A stretch of 64,000 nucleotides of DNA, taken from Fagopyrum homotropicum (lineage: Eukaryota; Streptophyta; Magnoliopsida; Caryophyllales; Polygonaceae). Shown here one piece after another: positions 52,739 through 63,151 of the stretch; within the stretch, counting starts at the first letter, position 1, and the number at the start of each line of letters is the position of its first letter. The notes beneath the pieces were generated by a model. It did no database searches. It was not told where the DNA came from and saw only the letters and a list, made by a program, of their open reading frames with translations. A program made the position numbers and the translations under genes. The stretch spans positions 89,152,560-89,216,559 of the forward strand of contig BSWB01000002.1 in NCBI GenBank assembly GCA_033239125.1, given 5' to 3'.

Positions 52739-54595
52739 TTGGTTCTTCCTTCAATGTCCTCAGTGATACCTGAGGAGCATAGGTTCGAGTTTTGAGTAAT
52801 AATATGCAGTGGAGCCGTTGGCAATTTTCTTGATATGGGTGCTACGCACTCTTTGCTTTCTAATGCATGCGTTGATAGACTGACCTTAGATACAATAGAG
52901 GATAATCTCTCTTGGTAACGTTACCAGATGGGGTAAATTAAGAGGTACATAATTGTCCTATACATTTGGGACTTGTGATTTGTTTGTGGACTTCTTTGTC
53001 ATGTTGCTGGTGCATGAGGAAGTCATTATTTATATGGATGGGATGGCTAGACATCCTTCTATGTTAGACGTTGGTATCAGGACCCTGACGGTTTCTACCG
53101 AGTTAGGTCAGATAGAGATTTCCTGAGGTCAGGACCTTGGGAAAACGGGTATGGTTATTAGTGTAGTATGAGTAGCGAGGTTGATAGCACAAGGTTGAGA
53201 TGCCTTCTAGTGTTATGCCAGGAAGGAGAGTGAGAGTCCAGTGTTGGAGGACGTCCCAGTGGTTTGTGAGTTCCTGGATGTGTTTGCTAAGCCATCCAGA
53301 TCAGAGGAGCGTGGACTTCGGTATCAAGTTGGAGCCTGGTACGAGACCGATCTCGAAGGCCCATGACACATGTCGAGATATTAGAGCTGAAGTAGCAGCT
53401 TGAGGAGTTGGATGAGAAGGACTTTATTTGCCCTAGTGTATCCCCGTGGGGAGCACCTGTTCTCTTCGTGCGGAAGAAGGACGGATCATTGAGGTTATGC
53501 ATCGATTACAAAGAGCTGAACAAGGGGACCATCAAGAACAAGTATCCATATGACTTGTTAGATCAGCTTTAGGGAGCGATTGTGTTCTCCAGGATTGACA
53601 TGCGCTCGGGTTATCACCAGCAAAGGGTGAGAGAGGAGGATGTGCACAGGACGGCATTTCGGACTCGGTATGGCCACTACGAGTTTGTAGTGATGCCATT
53701 CGGACTCATGAATGCGCCCGCCGTCTTTTTGGAGTTGATGTATGGCATATTCATCGACTTTCTGGATTAGATTGTGGGGTCTTCATAGACGACATCCTGG
53801 TGTGCTCTCGTAGCAGAGAGGAGCATGCAGGACATCTGAGGACAGTGATGCGCATTGTAAGGGATAGAGAAATGTATGCTAAGTTCTCTAAGTGCGGGGT
53901 TTGGATGCCAGAGGTAGCATTTCTAGGTCATGTGGTGTCCGCTGATAGGATCAAGGTTGATCCGGCGAAGATTGAGTTTGTAACAGCATGGATGACACCG
54001 ACGAACGTCAAGGAAGTGTGCATCTTTCTTGGGTTAGCCGGTTATTACCGACGCTTTGTGGAGGGATTCTATGAGATTGCCCGTCAACTTACGAGCCTGT
54101 TGAAGCAGACTACCTGGTTTGTATGGTTCGAGCCGTGCACTCAGAGTTTTGAGGAGCTGAAGAGACGTTTGACTTCCGCTCCTATCTTAGCGCAGCCTGA
54201 CGGCACAAAGGACTTTGTACTACAGTGACACATTCACGCTAGGCTTGGGATGTGTTCTGATGCACCGTGGCAGAGTGATTGTTTATGCGTCTAGACAATT
54301 AAAGATGTATGAGGGGAACTACCCGAGTCATGATGTGGAGTTGACAACGGTAGTTCATGCATTGAAGATCTGAAGACATTACATGTATGGTGCTACATGT
54401 CAGATCTTCACAGACCATAAGAGTCTGAAGTATATTTTCACGGAGCAGGAATTGAATAACCGCCAATGTAGATGACTTTAGCTGATCAAGGACTTTGACA
54501 TTGAGATTATGTACCATCCAGGGAAGGTGAATGTTTTCGCTGACGCCTTGAGCAGGAAGGCGCCTTGAGAGAAGGCGATTGCGAGACTGACTGTA
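52739..54595 (+). pseudogene. C1 Pol: protease, RT and RNase H, degenerate
   Basis: This is the continuation of C1 beyond the B insertion, and it closely resembles C2. The protease reads FLDMGATHSLLS, with the catalytic Asp kept but DTG changed to DMG. RT shows RKKDGSLRLCIDYKEL, VVMPFGLMNAP and VFIDDILVCSRS. RNase H ends with YHPGKVNVFADALSRKA, where D3 inserts at 54596. There are more than ten stops or frame changes. The integrase is not visible in the window and should lie beyond D3/D4. Confidence 0.8.
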
Positions 54596-55651
54596 TGATG
54601 TAGGACCATCACATGGAAGATATCAAGGGCCCATTACTAGGGCAAGAGCTAAGGACATCCAAGAAATTACGTCAAGGGAAGTGCTATTGCTTGGCACCAT
54701 GCGTGAACCATTTAACTTCCATACATCATGTGTTAATCTCTTGGTGAATGCAGGAGCAAGCAAGCAAAGGGAAGAGACGTTGCTCACGTCCAAGGCAGCC
54801 CAAGAGAGTAACCAGCTGCTCACGTCCAAGGAGGCCCAAGAGAGTAACAACTGCTCACGTCCAAGGCAGCCCAAGAGAGTAACCAGCTACTCACGTCCAA
54901 GGCAGCCCAAGAGAGTAACCAGCTGCTCACGTCCAAGGAGGCCCAAGAGAGTCAGCTCATTTCCCTCAGTCGGATCATCCATTCGGGCTCTTAAAAACCG
55001 TCCAAATCACTCCTGGATCTGTTGTGAACAAGTCAGCCCATTTCCCTCTTAAAAACCGTCCAACTCACTCCCAAGGATCTGTTTTGAATAAGTCAGCCTA
55101 TTTTGATGCTGATTAGTTGTTTGTTAAGTTGTTAGCTACATTTGTGGAAGCTCTCTTGTTACCACCTTCCACAAATGTTTTAGTTTTAGTTTTCTTTTCT
55201 TTATTTTGTCTAGATAGAAGAGTCTATATATAGTCTCTTTAGCTGCTGAATAGGATACGTTTTTCATTGCTTATAATTACAGTTGTAATCATTCACAAAA
55301 TCAATCAAAGAACAAGAGAGTTTTTGGTTGGCATTGTCGTTGTTTGCTTGGCTGAGCTTGTTCGTGTCAACCGCCTTCGGATTGGTGCTTCGAGCCTTCA
55401 CGAGTCCCTCTTTGTGCTAGTCCAGCAGGAGCTAGTGTAAAGTTGTATTGGAGACGGGTCTAGGGCATTCACGAAGCGGGGTTTTGACTCTTCAGCCTTG
55501 GTTCCTTTCGTTGACTCTCTTTGGTTCTTCTCTACATCTTCCTGCGTCCATTCACTATCCACGTTTCATTCCGCATCTGGATTCGCCTCATTCAGCCGGA
55601 TTCGGGATAATTGTACCTAGATCGACTCATTCACGGACTAAGACCGTATCA
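54596..55651 (+). repeat. D3 5' LTR (1056 bp)
   Basis: TGATGTAGGACC to GACCGTATCA. It contains GPITRARAKDIQE and several SKAAQES units at 54780-54960, with fewer repeats than D1. TATATATA is at 55225-55232. Confidence 0.9.
55225..55232 (+). promoter_or_regulatory. TATA box in D3 LTR
   Basis: TATATATA within GAGTCTATATATAGTCTC; related boxes occur in the other D LTRs. Confidence 0.55.
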
Positions 55652-55653
55652 GT

Positions 55654-55665
55654 TGGTATCAAAGC
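55654..55665 (+). other. D3 primer-binding site
   Basis: TGGTATCAAAGC, one change from the site in D1, D2 and D4. Confidence 0.8.
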
Positions 55666-56256
55666 TCAGTTGGTACAATTGATCACTCCTTTCTTCTTTC
55701 TTAACCTTATTGCTTAACCAATTAAGGTTTAACTTGTGCTTGAAGTGTGCAAATCAAAAAAGCCAAGAGTTTCTTAGGGCCGGACAACATCTTGAGGAGA
55801 GGTAAACACAAATCAAATAAAAAAAAAAGAGATCAACGTTGCAGTCAAATTCGGTTACCTTCTCTTCCCCAAATCTTTGACAAAGTCTAAGAGATCTTTC
55901 AAAAAAAAAAAAAAAAGACAACACAAGAACGGCTGGCCCTTTTATTAATCGACATCAAGCACAAGAAAACTCCCTCAAACAACTCCTACGTCATTCTAAT
56001 CACAAATCACCATACCTACACCAACCCAACGGTCAATACTCCGATTAGAGGTGTCTTGATCCATCTCCGACACTAACATCAGTTTCGGCAGTTCTAGTTC
56101 CAAAGGGTTGCTAAGAAGGTTCAAAAATCGTGATCTTAAGGTGTTGGATCCTTACAACTCGAGCCACCAGCTAGGCAATACAAACGAGAGAGTGAGCGAT
56201 ACACAAGTGAGATCTTTGTTTTCTAACCTAACCGGTTCTTTGTTTGTTACTTGAGC

Positions 56257-56703
56257 ATGTCTAGGTCCCGAAGCCCCAGCAAGTCTAGCAGCGAGACCGT
56301 CACGCCTGAGATGCTCAATCTATTGAAACAATTGTCCGATTCCATAGCTAACCTATCCAAGCGAGTGGAGTCTATGGAAGCACGAACCCCACCATCGCGG
56401 ACACCACCTTTGAGAGCCAACTATGAGTTTGGTGGTCCCTCACACGTTACTAGAGAGTCGGATCATCTGGATCAAGGTAATTTACTGTCCAACGTCCTTC
56501 CTAATGTTTCTAACATGCCACCATTTCTTGATAACTTTCAGCGACGGAATGAAGCTCCTTTTGAGGATCATACTTGGGAAGATTACAATCGACCATTCCA
56601 ACAGCCAAGGCAAGGACGAGAACGTGATAATCTACGACCCTATCAAGAGCAAGACGGTCTCGGCAAAGTCAAAATCAAAATTCCCGCCTTTGAAGAAAAG
56701 TGT
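56257..56703 (+). pseudogene. D3 Gag, truncated by D4
   Basis: The ATG at 56257 gives MSRSRSPSKSSSETVTPEM, an N-terminal coiled region (LLKQLSDSIANLSKRVESME), a Pro-rich linker and KVKIKIPAFEEKC. The reading is open for 149 codons, until the D4 LTR interrupts it inside the conserved CDPDVYTEWE motif. The protein would be the particle-forming Gag. Confidence 0.9.
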
Positions 56704-57845
56704 TGATACGGAATTGTCCGTGAATGAGTCGATCTAGGTACAATGATCCCGAATCCGGCTGAATGAGACGAATCCAGATCAGAATGAAACGTGAATGGTG
56801 AATGGACGCAGGAAGGTGTAGAGAAGAACCAAAGAGAGTCAACGAAAGGAACCAAGGCTGAAGAGCCAAAACCCCACTTCGTGAATGCCCTAGACCCGTC
56901 TCCAATACAACTTTACACTAGCTCCGGCTGGACTAGCACAAAGAGGAACTCGTGAAGGCTCGAAGCACCAATCCGAAGGCGGTTGACACAAACAAGCTCA
57001 GCCAACCAAACAACAGCAATGCCAACCAAAAACTCTCTTGTTCTTTGATTGATTTTGTGAATGATTACAAATGTAATTCTAAGCAATGAAATTAACGTAC
57101 CTATTCAGCAGCTAAAAGAGGCTATATATAGACTCTTTTATCTAGACAAAAATAAAGAAAAGAAAACTAAAACATTAGTGGGAAGGTGGTAATAAGAGAG
57201 CTTCCTCTAATGTAGCTAACAACTTAACAAACAACTATTTCAGCATAAAAATAGGCTGACTTATTCAAGCATATCCTTGGAGTGAGCTGGACGTTTTTTT
57301 AAGAGCCAAAATGGACTATCCGAATGGGTTGAATTGTTCAACAGATCCATGAGTGATTTGGATGGTTTTAAGAGCCCAAATGATGATACAAATGAGGGAG
57401 CTGGTTACTCTCTTGGACCTCCTTGAACGTGAGCAGCTTGCTATCCTCTTGGGTTGCCTTGGACGTGAGCAGCTGCCTCCCCTCTTGGGCTGCATTGGAC
57501 GTGAGCAACAGCCTCCCTTGGGCTGCCTTGGACGTGAGCAGCTGCCTCCCCTCTTGGGCTGCATTGGATATGAGCAACAACCTCCCCTCTTAGGCTGCAT
57601 TGGACGTGAGCAACGTCTGCATGGTCTCCTCGAACTGCATGGGAACTGAGCACGTCGGCATGGTCTCCTCGCTTGGTTCGCTTGCTCCTACATTCACCAA
57701 AAGATTAACACATGATGTATGGAAATTAAATGGTTCACGCATTGTGTCAAGCAATACCACTTCCCTTGACGTAACTTCTTGGATCTCCTTAGCTCTTGCT
57801 CTAGTAATGGGACCTTGATATCTTCCATGTGATGGTCCTACATCA
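56704..57845 (-). repeat. D4 3' LTR (1142 bp)
   Basis: TGATACGG to CTACATCA on the plus strand. Clear 33-36-bp units (CTTGGGCTGC then TTGGACGTGAGCA) run from about 57435 to 57620. A CAA-to-TAA change stops the Pol tail at 57590. Confidence 0.93.
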
Positions 57846-60800
57846 TCCACTCCTTCTTGGAAAGAATTCGACCCCGAATTTTCATCTTGTTCCGAATCTC
57901 CTTCATAGGGGCTCAAATCTCCTACGTTAAAAGTGGTACTAACTCCATACTCTTCCGGTAAGTCCAACACATATGCATTGTCGTTAATCCGGTGTAAGAC
58001 TTTGAATGGTCCATCACCCCGTGGTGCTAGCTTGGAATGGCGTTTTGTCGGAAACCGCTCTTTCCTTAGATGTAGCCAAACTAAGTCGCCGGGCTGGAAA
58101 ACCATCTTCCGACGTCCTTTGTTATTCCGAGCTGCAGTTTCAACGCCCTTCTTATCAAGTGCAGCCTTGGTCTTAGCTTGAATTTCCTTAATGTAGTCCG
58201 CTTGTTCCAAAGCATCAAAAGCTACTCGATCCTTTCGAGGAATCGGTAATAAGTCCAAAGGAGTTAAAGGGTTAAATCCATAAACACATTTGAAAGGTGA
58301 TAACGAAGTGGAAGAATGCATGGTGCGATTATAAGCAAACTCAATATGTGGTAACATGTCTTCCCATTCTTTTAAGTTATCTTTCAACATGGTTCTAAGG
58401 AGGGTCGTTAGGGTCCTATTGGTGACTTCCGTTTGCCCATCTGTTTGGGGATGACTAGAGGTCGAGAATAGTAATCTAGTGCCCATTTTTCCCCAAAGCG
58501 TTTTCCAAAAGAAACTCAAAAATTTGACATCCCTATCACTAACAATAGTTTTAGGTATTCCATGCAATCTCACTATTTCCTTAAAGAAAAGATTAGCAAC
58601 ATTATATGCATCATCAGTTTTATGACATGGAATAAAATGTGCCATTTTAGAGAATCTATCTACTACCACAAAAATGGAATCTCTTCCTTTCTTAGTCCTA
58701 GGTAGTCCAACAATGAAATCCATACTTATATCTTCCCAAGGGCCATTAGGCGTTGGTAAGGGTGTATACAGCCCGTGGGGTTGTACCCTAGCTTTGGCCT
58801 TAAGACATTCAATGCACCTTTTCAGCATGTGTTCTACATCCCTTAACATATGAGGCCAATAAAAGTGAGTTTGCAACATGTGATAAGTTTTGTCCCTTCC
58901 AAAATGCCCCATTAAACCTCCTTTATGGGCTTCTTCCACCAATAAGATCCTAAGGGAACATCTTGGTATGCAAATCTTATCCACTTTAAACAAGAAACCT
59001 TCAAACACAAAATACTTATCATAAGGGCCTTGAGTAGTGCATCTATGAAATATCTTTCCAAATTCAGCATCATCCACATATAATTCTTTAATGTAAGTAA
59101 AACCTAACATCCTAGAATCCAAGGTGGTGATTAAGGTGTATCTCCTAGACAATGCATCCGCTACGATATTATCCTTTCCTTTCTTATACTTGATAATGTA
59201 AGGAAAGGTTTCGATGAACTCCATCCACCTACCATGCCGCCTATCTAGCTTATCTTGGCTCCTAAAGTGTCTAAGTGAATCATGATCGGTTTTCAAAACA
59301 AACTCTTGAGGCCAAAGGTAATGTTGCCATGTTTTGAGTACTCTAAACAAGGCATACAATTCTTTGTCATAAGTGGAATAGTTTAAGCATGCACCCTTCA
59401 ATTTTTCACTAAAGAAAGCTAGAGGCTTACCTTCTTGCATAAGGACGCCGCCAATACCAATACTGGACGCGTCGCATTCAACCTCAAAGGGTTTAGTGAA
59501 GTCCGGTAGAGCGAGTAGTGGTGCATGGGTGAGGCATCTCTTGAGCTCTTCAAAGGCTCTTTGTTGCGGTTCATTCCACTCAAAAGGAACCTTCTTTTTG
59601 GTCAAAGCCGTGAGTGGTGCTGCAATAGTACTAAAATCTCTCACAAATCTTCTATAGAATGTAGCTAGGCCATGGAAACTCCTCACGTCGCCAACCGACC
59701 TAGGAATGGGCCATTCATTGATTGCCTTCACCTTGTCCTCATCCACTTGTAAACCATTGGCACTTACTACAAAACCAAGAAAAATCACTCGGTTAGTATA
59801 GAAATCACATTTTTGAATTCTAGCATACAAGTATTCTATACGCAATGTAGCAAGCACATCTCTCAAATGATTTTCAAGGTCCTTAAAAGTCTTACTATAG
59901 ATAAGAATGTCATCAAAGTAGACTACAACAAATAAACCAATATAAGGTCTCAAAATATGATTCATTAATCTCATGAAGGTACTAGGAGCGTTAGTTAAGC
60001 CAAAAGGCATTACTAGCCACTCATAGAGACCAAATTTTGTTTTAAAAGCTGTTTTCCATTCATCCCCTTCCCTCATTCTAATTTGATGGTAGCCACTCCT
60101 AAGGTCAATCTTAGTGAAAATTGTAGCTCCATGTAACTCATCAAGCATGTCATCTAAACGGGGAATCGGGTGTCTATACTTGATAGTAATGTTATTGATT
60201 GCTCTACAATCAATACACATTCTCCAAGTATTATCCTTCTTGGGTACTAGCAGGACGGGAACGGTACAAGGACTAAGGCTTTCCCGAACATACCCCTTAT
60301 CTAGCAAGGCTTGAACTTGGTTATGAATTTCCTGGGCTTTCGTAGGGTTCATCCTATAGGCGGGCCTATTGGGAAGAGTGGCTCCGGCTATTAAATCTAT
60401 TTGGTGTTCAATGCCCCTAATGGGCGGCAAGCCGGCTCGAATCTCCTCAGGAAAAACGTCCCTAAACTCGTCTAACAGCCCCTGGATAGAACTAGGAAGT
60501 GGAATCGTAGAGTCATGAGGCACATTCACTAGAGATTTACACAAACTCATCATTAGCACATCCGTAGAAGCATAGTTAGTGACATATTCATTCCTAGACT
60601 TAAGATAGCTACTTGTTGGTTGTACTAACAGTGTTTGATGGGTTTTGTTCTCCTTACTCTTAGGCCGTGTGATCTTAGGCTTGGGAGGGGTTCCTTGCTC
60701 TACCCTCTTGTTCTCATAGTACTCAGCTATTTGTAAAGGTTTCATAGGTTTAAGTGTTAAAGTTTTACCTTTATACTGAAAGCTATATTTATTAGAAAAC

Positions 60801-61045
60801 CCATCATGAATAACTTTCCTATCATATTGCCATGGACGGCCAAGCAACAAGTGACAAACATTCATAGGCACAACATCACATGTAATAACATCCTCATATG
60901 ATCCTAATGTTATATTGACCTTAGTTTGCTTATTTACCTTAAGTTCTCCACACTCATTCATCCAATGTAGTTTATATGGTCTAGGGTGATAAAATGTAAG
61001 AAGTTGTAATTTGTTTACCATTTTAGTGCTAGCTATGTGCAACAA
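57590..61045 (-). CDS. D4 Pol, downstream of a one-base deletion in protease
   Basis: Open for about 1150 codons. From right to left: STKMVNKLQLLTF (protease interior), LLGRPWQ, EEIRAGLPP, RT with YFDD at 59909-59920, RNase H, IVADALSRR, the integrase zinc finger, DRDVKF, HPQTDGQT and GDGPFKVL. The tail in the LTR has GPITRARAKEIQ. Compared with D2, one T is missing near 61037 (CTATGTGC versus CTATGTTGC), so Gag and Pol are in different frames. Because Gag and Pol are one frame in D1 and A2, I treat this as damage rather than programmed frameshifting. Overall it is the best-preserved D copy. Confidence 0.92.
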   Translation of the reverse strand: MLHIASTKMVNKLQLLTFYHPRPYKLHWMNECGELKVNKQTKVNITLGSYEDVITCDVVPMNVCHLLLGRPWQYDRKVIHDGFSNKYSFQYKGKTLTLKPMKPLQIAEYYENKRVEQGTPPKPKITRPKSKENKTHQTLLVQPTSSYLKSRNEYVTNYASTDVLMMSLCKSLVNVPHDSTIPLPSSIQGLLDEFRDVFPEEIRAGLPPIRGIEHQIDLIAGATLPNRPAYRMNPTKAQEIHNQVQALLDKGYVRESLSPCTVPVLLVPKKDNTWRMCIDCRAINNITIKYRHPIPRLDDMLDELHGATIFTKIDLRSGYHQIRMREGDEWKTAFKTKFGLYEWLVMPFGLTNAPSTFMRLMNHILRPYIGLFVVVYFDDILIYSKTFKDLENHLRDVLATLRIEYLYARIQKCDFYTNRVIFLGFVVSANGLQVDEDKVKAINEWPIPRSVGDVRSFHGLATFYRRFVRDFSTIAAPLTALTKKKVPFEWNEPQQRAFEELKRCLTHAPLLALPDFTKPFEVECDASSIGIGGVLMQEGKPLAFFSEKLKGACLNYSTYDKELYALFRVLKTWQHYLWPQEFVLKTDHDSLRHFRSQDKLDRRHGRWMEFIETFPYIIKYKKGKDNIVADALSRRYTLITTLDSRMLGFTYIKELYVDDAEFGKIFHRCTTQGPYDKYFVFEGFLFKVDKICIPRCSLRILLVEEAHKGGLMGHFGRDKTYHMLQTHFYWPHMLRDVEHMLKRCIECLKAKARVQPHGLYTPLPTPNGPWEDISMDFIVGLPRTKKGRDSIFVVVDRFSKMAHFIPCHKTDDAYNVANLFFKEIVRLHGIPKTIVSDRDVKFLSFFWKTLWGKMGTRLLFSTSSHPQTDGQTEVTNRTLTTLLRTMLKDNLKEWEDMLPHIEFAYNRTMHSSTSLSPFKCVYGFNPLTPLDLLPIPRKDRVAFDALEQADYIKEIQAKTKAALDKKGVETAARNNKGRRKMVFQPGDLVWLHLRKERFPTKRHSKLAPRGDGPFKVLHRINDNAYVLDLPEEYGVSTTFNVGDLSPYEGDSEQDENSGSNSFQEGVDDVGPSHGRYQGPITRARAKEIQEVTSREVVLLDTMREPFNFHTSCVNLLVNVGASEPSEETMPTCSVPMQFEETMQTLLTSNAA
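57846..57860 (-). other. D4 polypurine tract
   Basis: CCAAGAAGGAGTGGA on the minus strand, adjoining the LTR start. Confidence 0.8.
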
Positions 61046-62517
61046 CTTCCTCCATCAATTATCACATTACACACTTTTCCTTTAATACTACACCTAGTAT
61101 GAAACAGATTTTCACGTTGGTTATCCTCACAAGGTGCTAGTTGGACATGCAAAGTTCTCCTAGCTATCAAAGATTCACCTTGTTCATACTCAATGCAATC
61201 ATCATTCTCATTTTGTTCATTGTCATCAATTAATGCATTTTCATCATCTAATTCCACATCATCCTCACTCTCATATTCTCGTAGATGATTTATGATCAAA
61301 GTGCGTCTATTAGGACATTCTCTACTCATGTGTCCTCTACCTTGGCATTTAAAACACACAATGTCCCTAGTTCTAGAGTTAGAGATAGGAGTACTCCCTC
61401 GATGATCACTCGAAGGCTCATTCAAGGATCGTGGTGTAGTGGACGGTGTAGAAGACCTTCTTTGCCCTTCTTGGCCCATAGGTGCCGACTTTCTCTCTTC
61501 CTTCCGGCCTCCTTGATCCTTGCTGTGGTTAGGCAGCCGGCTCCCTTGTGATGTCCAAGCGTTGGGCGTCCCATGAGGTGGCTTGTATTCCCGGTTTTGC
61601 ACCTTAGTCTTCCTTTCCACCTTGATGGCCAAGTGTAATAATTGCTCCATGGTGCTGTATGGATACATATCAACCTCATTAGCCAAATTAGAATTCAAAA
61701 TACGAAGGTACCTAGCCATAGTGTTTTCTTCATCCTCTAGAACGTTGGCCTTCACCATAGCAACTTGCATATTCATATAGGCTTCCTCAGCGCTAAGTGA
61801 GCCTTGTGTCAAATTTTCCAGCCGTTGTCGAAGCTCTCGGGTATAGTTAGGTGGAAAGAACCGGGACCTCATTAGTGCCTTTATATGCTCCCATGTGGTG
61901 ATTTGAGGATCCAATGTTCTAACTCTTTCTTTGACTACGTGATCCCACCATACCAAAGCATAGCCTTGGAACTCAAGAGCGGCTAGCTGAACCTTCCTAG
62001 GCTCACTGAAGTTGTGACACAACCAGATCTGCTCAACTTTAGTTTCCCACTCCGTGTAGACGTCGGGATCACACATTCCTTCAAAGACGGGAATTTTGAT
62101 TTTGACTTTGCCGAGTCCATCTTGCTCTTGATAGGGCCGCAGATTATCACGTTCTCGTCCTTGCCTTGGCTGCTGGAATGGTCGATTGTAACCTTCCCAA
62201 GTCTGATCCTCAAAAGGAGCTTCATTCCGTCGCTGAAAGTTATCAACAAATGGTGGCATGTTAGAAGCATTAGGGAGGTCGTTGGACTGTAAATTACCTT
62301 GATCCGGATGATCCAGCTCTCTAGTAACGCGTGAAGGACTGCCAAACTCGTAGTTGGTTCTCAAAGGTGGCGTCCCTGCTGGTGGTGTTCGTGCTTCCAT
62401 AGACTCCACTCGTTTGGATAGGTTAGCTACGGAATCGGACAATTGTTTCAATAGACTGATCATCTCAGGTGTGACGGTCTCGCTACTAGACTTGCTGGGA
62501 CTTAGGGACCTGGACAT
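61033..62517 (-). CDS. D4 Gag with start of protease
   Basis: The ATG at 62515-62517 starts MSRSLSPSKSSSETVTPEM. It contains the N-terminal coiled region, an RQGRERDNLR linker, the capsid-like FEGMCDPDVYTEWETKVEQI with ARYLRILNSNLANE, a CCHC knuckle (CFKCQGRGHMSREC, 61315-61356), an acidic linker and the protease active site IDGGS (61044-61055). It terminates two codons after the active site because of the single-base deletion. No other stop occurs, so Gag could still be made. Confidence 0.92.
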   Translation of the reverse strand: MSRSLSPSKSSSETVTPEMISLLKQLSDSVANLSKRVESMEARTPPAGTPPLRTNYEFGSPSRVTRELDHPDQGNLQSNDLPNASNMPPFVDNFQRRNEAPFEDQTWEGYNRPFQQPRQGRERDNLRPYQEQDGLGKVKIKIPVFEGMCDPDVYTEWETKVEQIWLCHNFSEPRKVQLAALEFQGYALVWWDHVVKERVRTLDPQITTWEHIKALMRSRFFPPNYTRELRQRLENLTQGSLSAEEAYMNMQVAMVKANVLEDEENTMARYLRILNSNLANEVDMYPYSTMEQLLHLAIKVERKTKVQNREYKPPHGTPNAWTSQGSRLPNHSKDQGGRKEERKSAPMGQEGQRRSSTPSTTPRSLNEPSSDHRGSTPISNSRTRDIVCFKCQGRGHMSRECPNRRTLIINHLREYESEDDVELDDENALIDDNEQNENDDCIEYEQGESLIARRTLHVQLAPCEDNQRENLFHTRCSIKGKVCNVIIDGGSCCT

Positions 62518-63137
62518 GCTCAAGTAACAAACAAAGAACCGGTTAGGTTCGAAAAGCAAAGATCTCACTTGTGTATCGCTCACTCTCTCGTTGGTATTGC
62601 CTAGCTGGTGGCTCGAGTTGTAAGGATCCAACACCTTAAGATCACGATTTCCGAACCTTCATCGCAACCCTTTTCACTAGAACTACTGAAACTGAATGTT
62701 AGTGTCGGAGATGGATCAAGACACCCCTAATTGGAGTATTGACCGTTGGGTTGGTGTAGGTATGGTGATTTGTGATTAGAATGACATTTTGAGGGAGTTT
62801 TCTTGTGCTTGATGTCGATTAATAAAAAGGGCCAGCCATTTTTTGTATGGTCTTTTTTTTTTTTTTTTGAAAGATCTCTTAGACTTTGTCAAAGATTTGA
62901 GGGAGAGAAGGTAACTGAACTGATTGCAACGAGAATTGTAGGAGAGAAGGTTACCGAAATGTGTATGCAGCGTTGAGCTCTTCTTGTTTTTGTTTTGTGT
63001 TTACCTCTCCTCAAGATGTTGTCCGGCACTAAGAACCCTTGGTTTTTGATTTTGAACACTTCAAGCACAAGTTAAACCTCAATTGGATAAGCAATAGGTT
63101 AACAAAGAAGAAAGGAGTGATCAATTGTACCAACTGA

Positions 63138-63149
63138 GCTCTGATACCA
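63138..63149 (-). other. D4 primer-binding site (initiator tRNA-Met)
   Basis: TGGTATCAGAGC on the minus strand, two bases from the LTR at 63152. Confidence 0.9.
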
Positions 63150-63151
63150 AC

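Larger units (their letters stand above)
54596..56703 (+). mobile_element. D3: CRM-like element (+), cut in gag by D4
   Basis: 5' LTR 54596-55651 (1056 bp), primer-binding site, leader with an A run at about 55901-55916, and the start of gag. At 56704 the opposite-strand D4 begins. The CTGTA before 54596 is its predicted target duplication, whose partner should lie right of the window. The remaining gag-pol and 3' LTR are also expected there. Confidence 0.88.

Noticed and set aside
57435..57620. Regular repeats in D LTRs resembling a CRISPR array
   Set aside because: Units are adjacent, degenerate and coding, with no unique spacers, in a plant retrotransposon LTR.
61033..61045. Programmed frameshift between Gag and Pol in D4
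   Set aside because: D1, D2 and A2 have Gag and Pol in one frame; D4 simply lacks one base.
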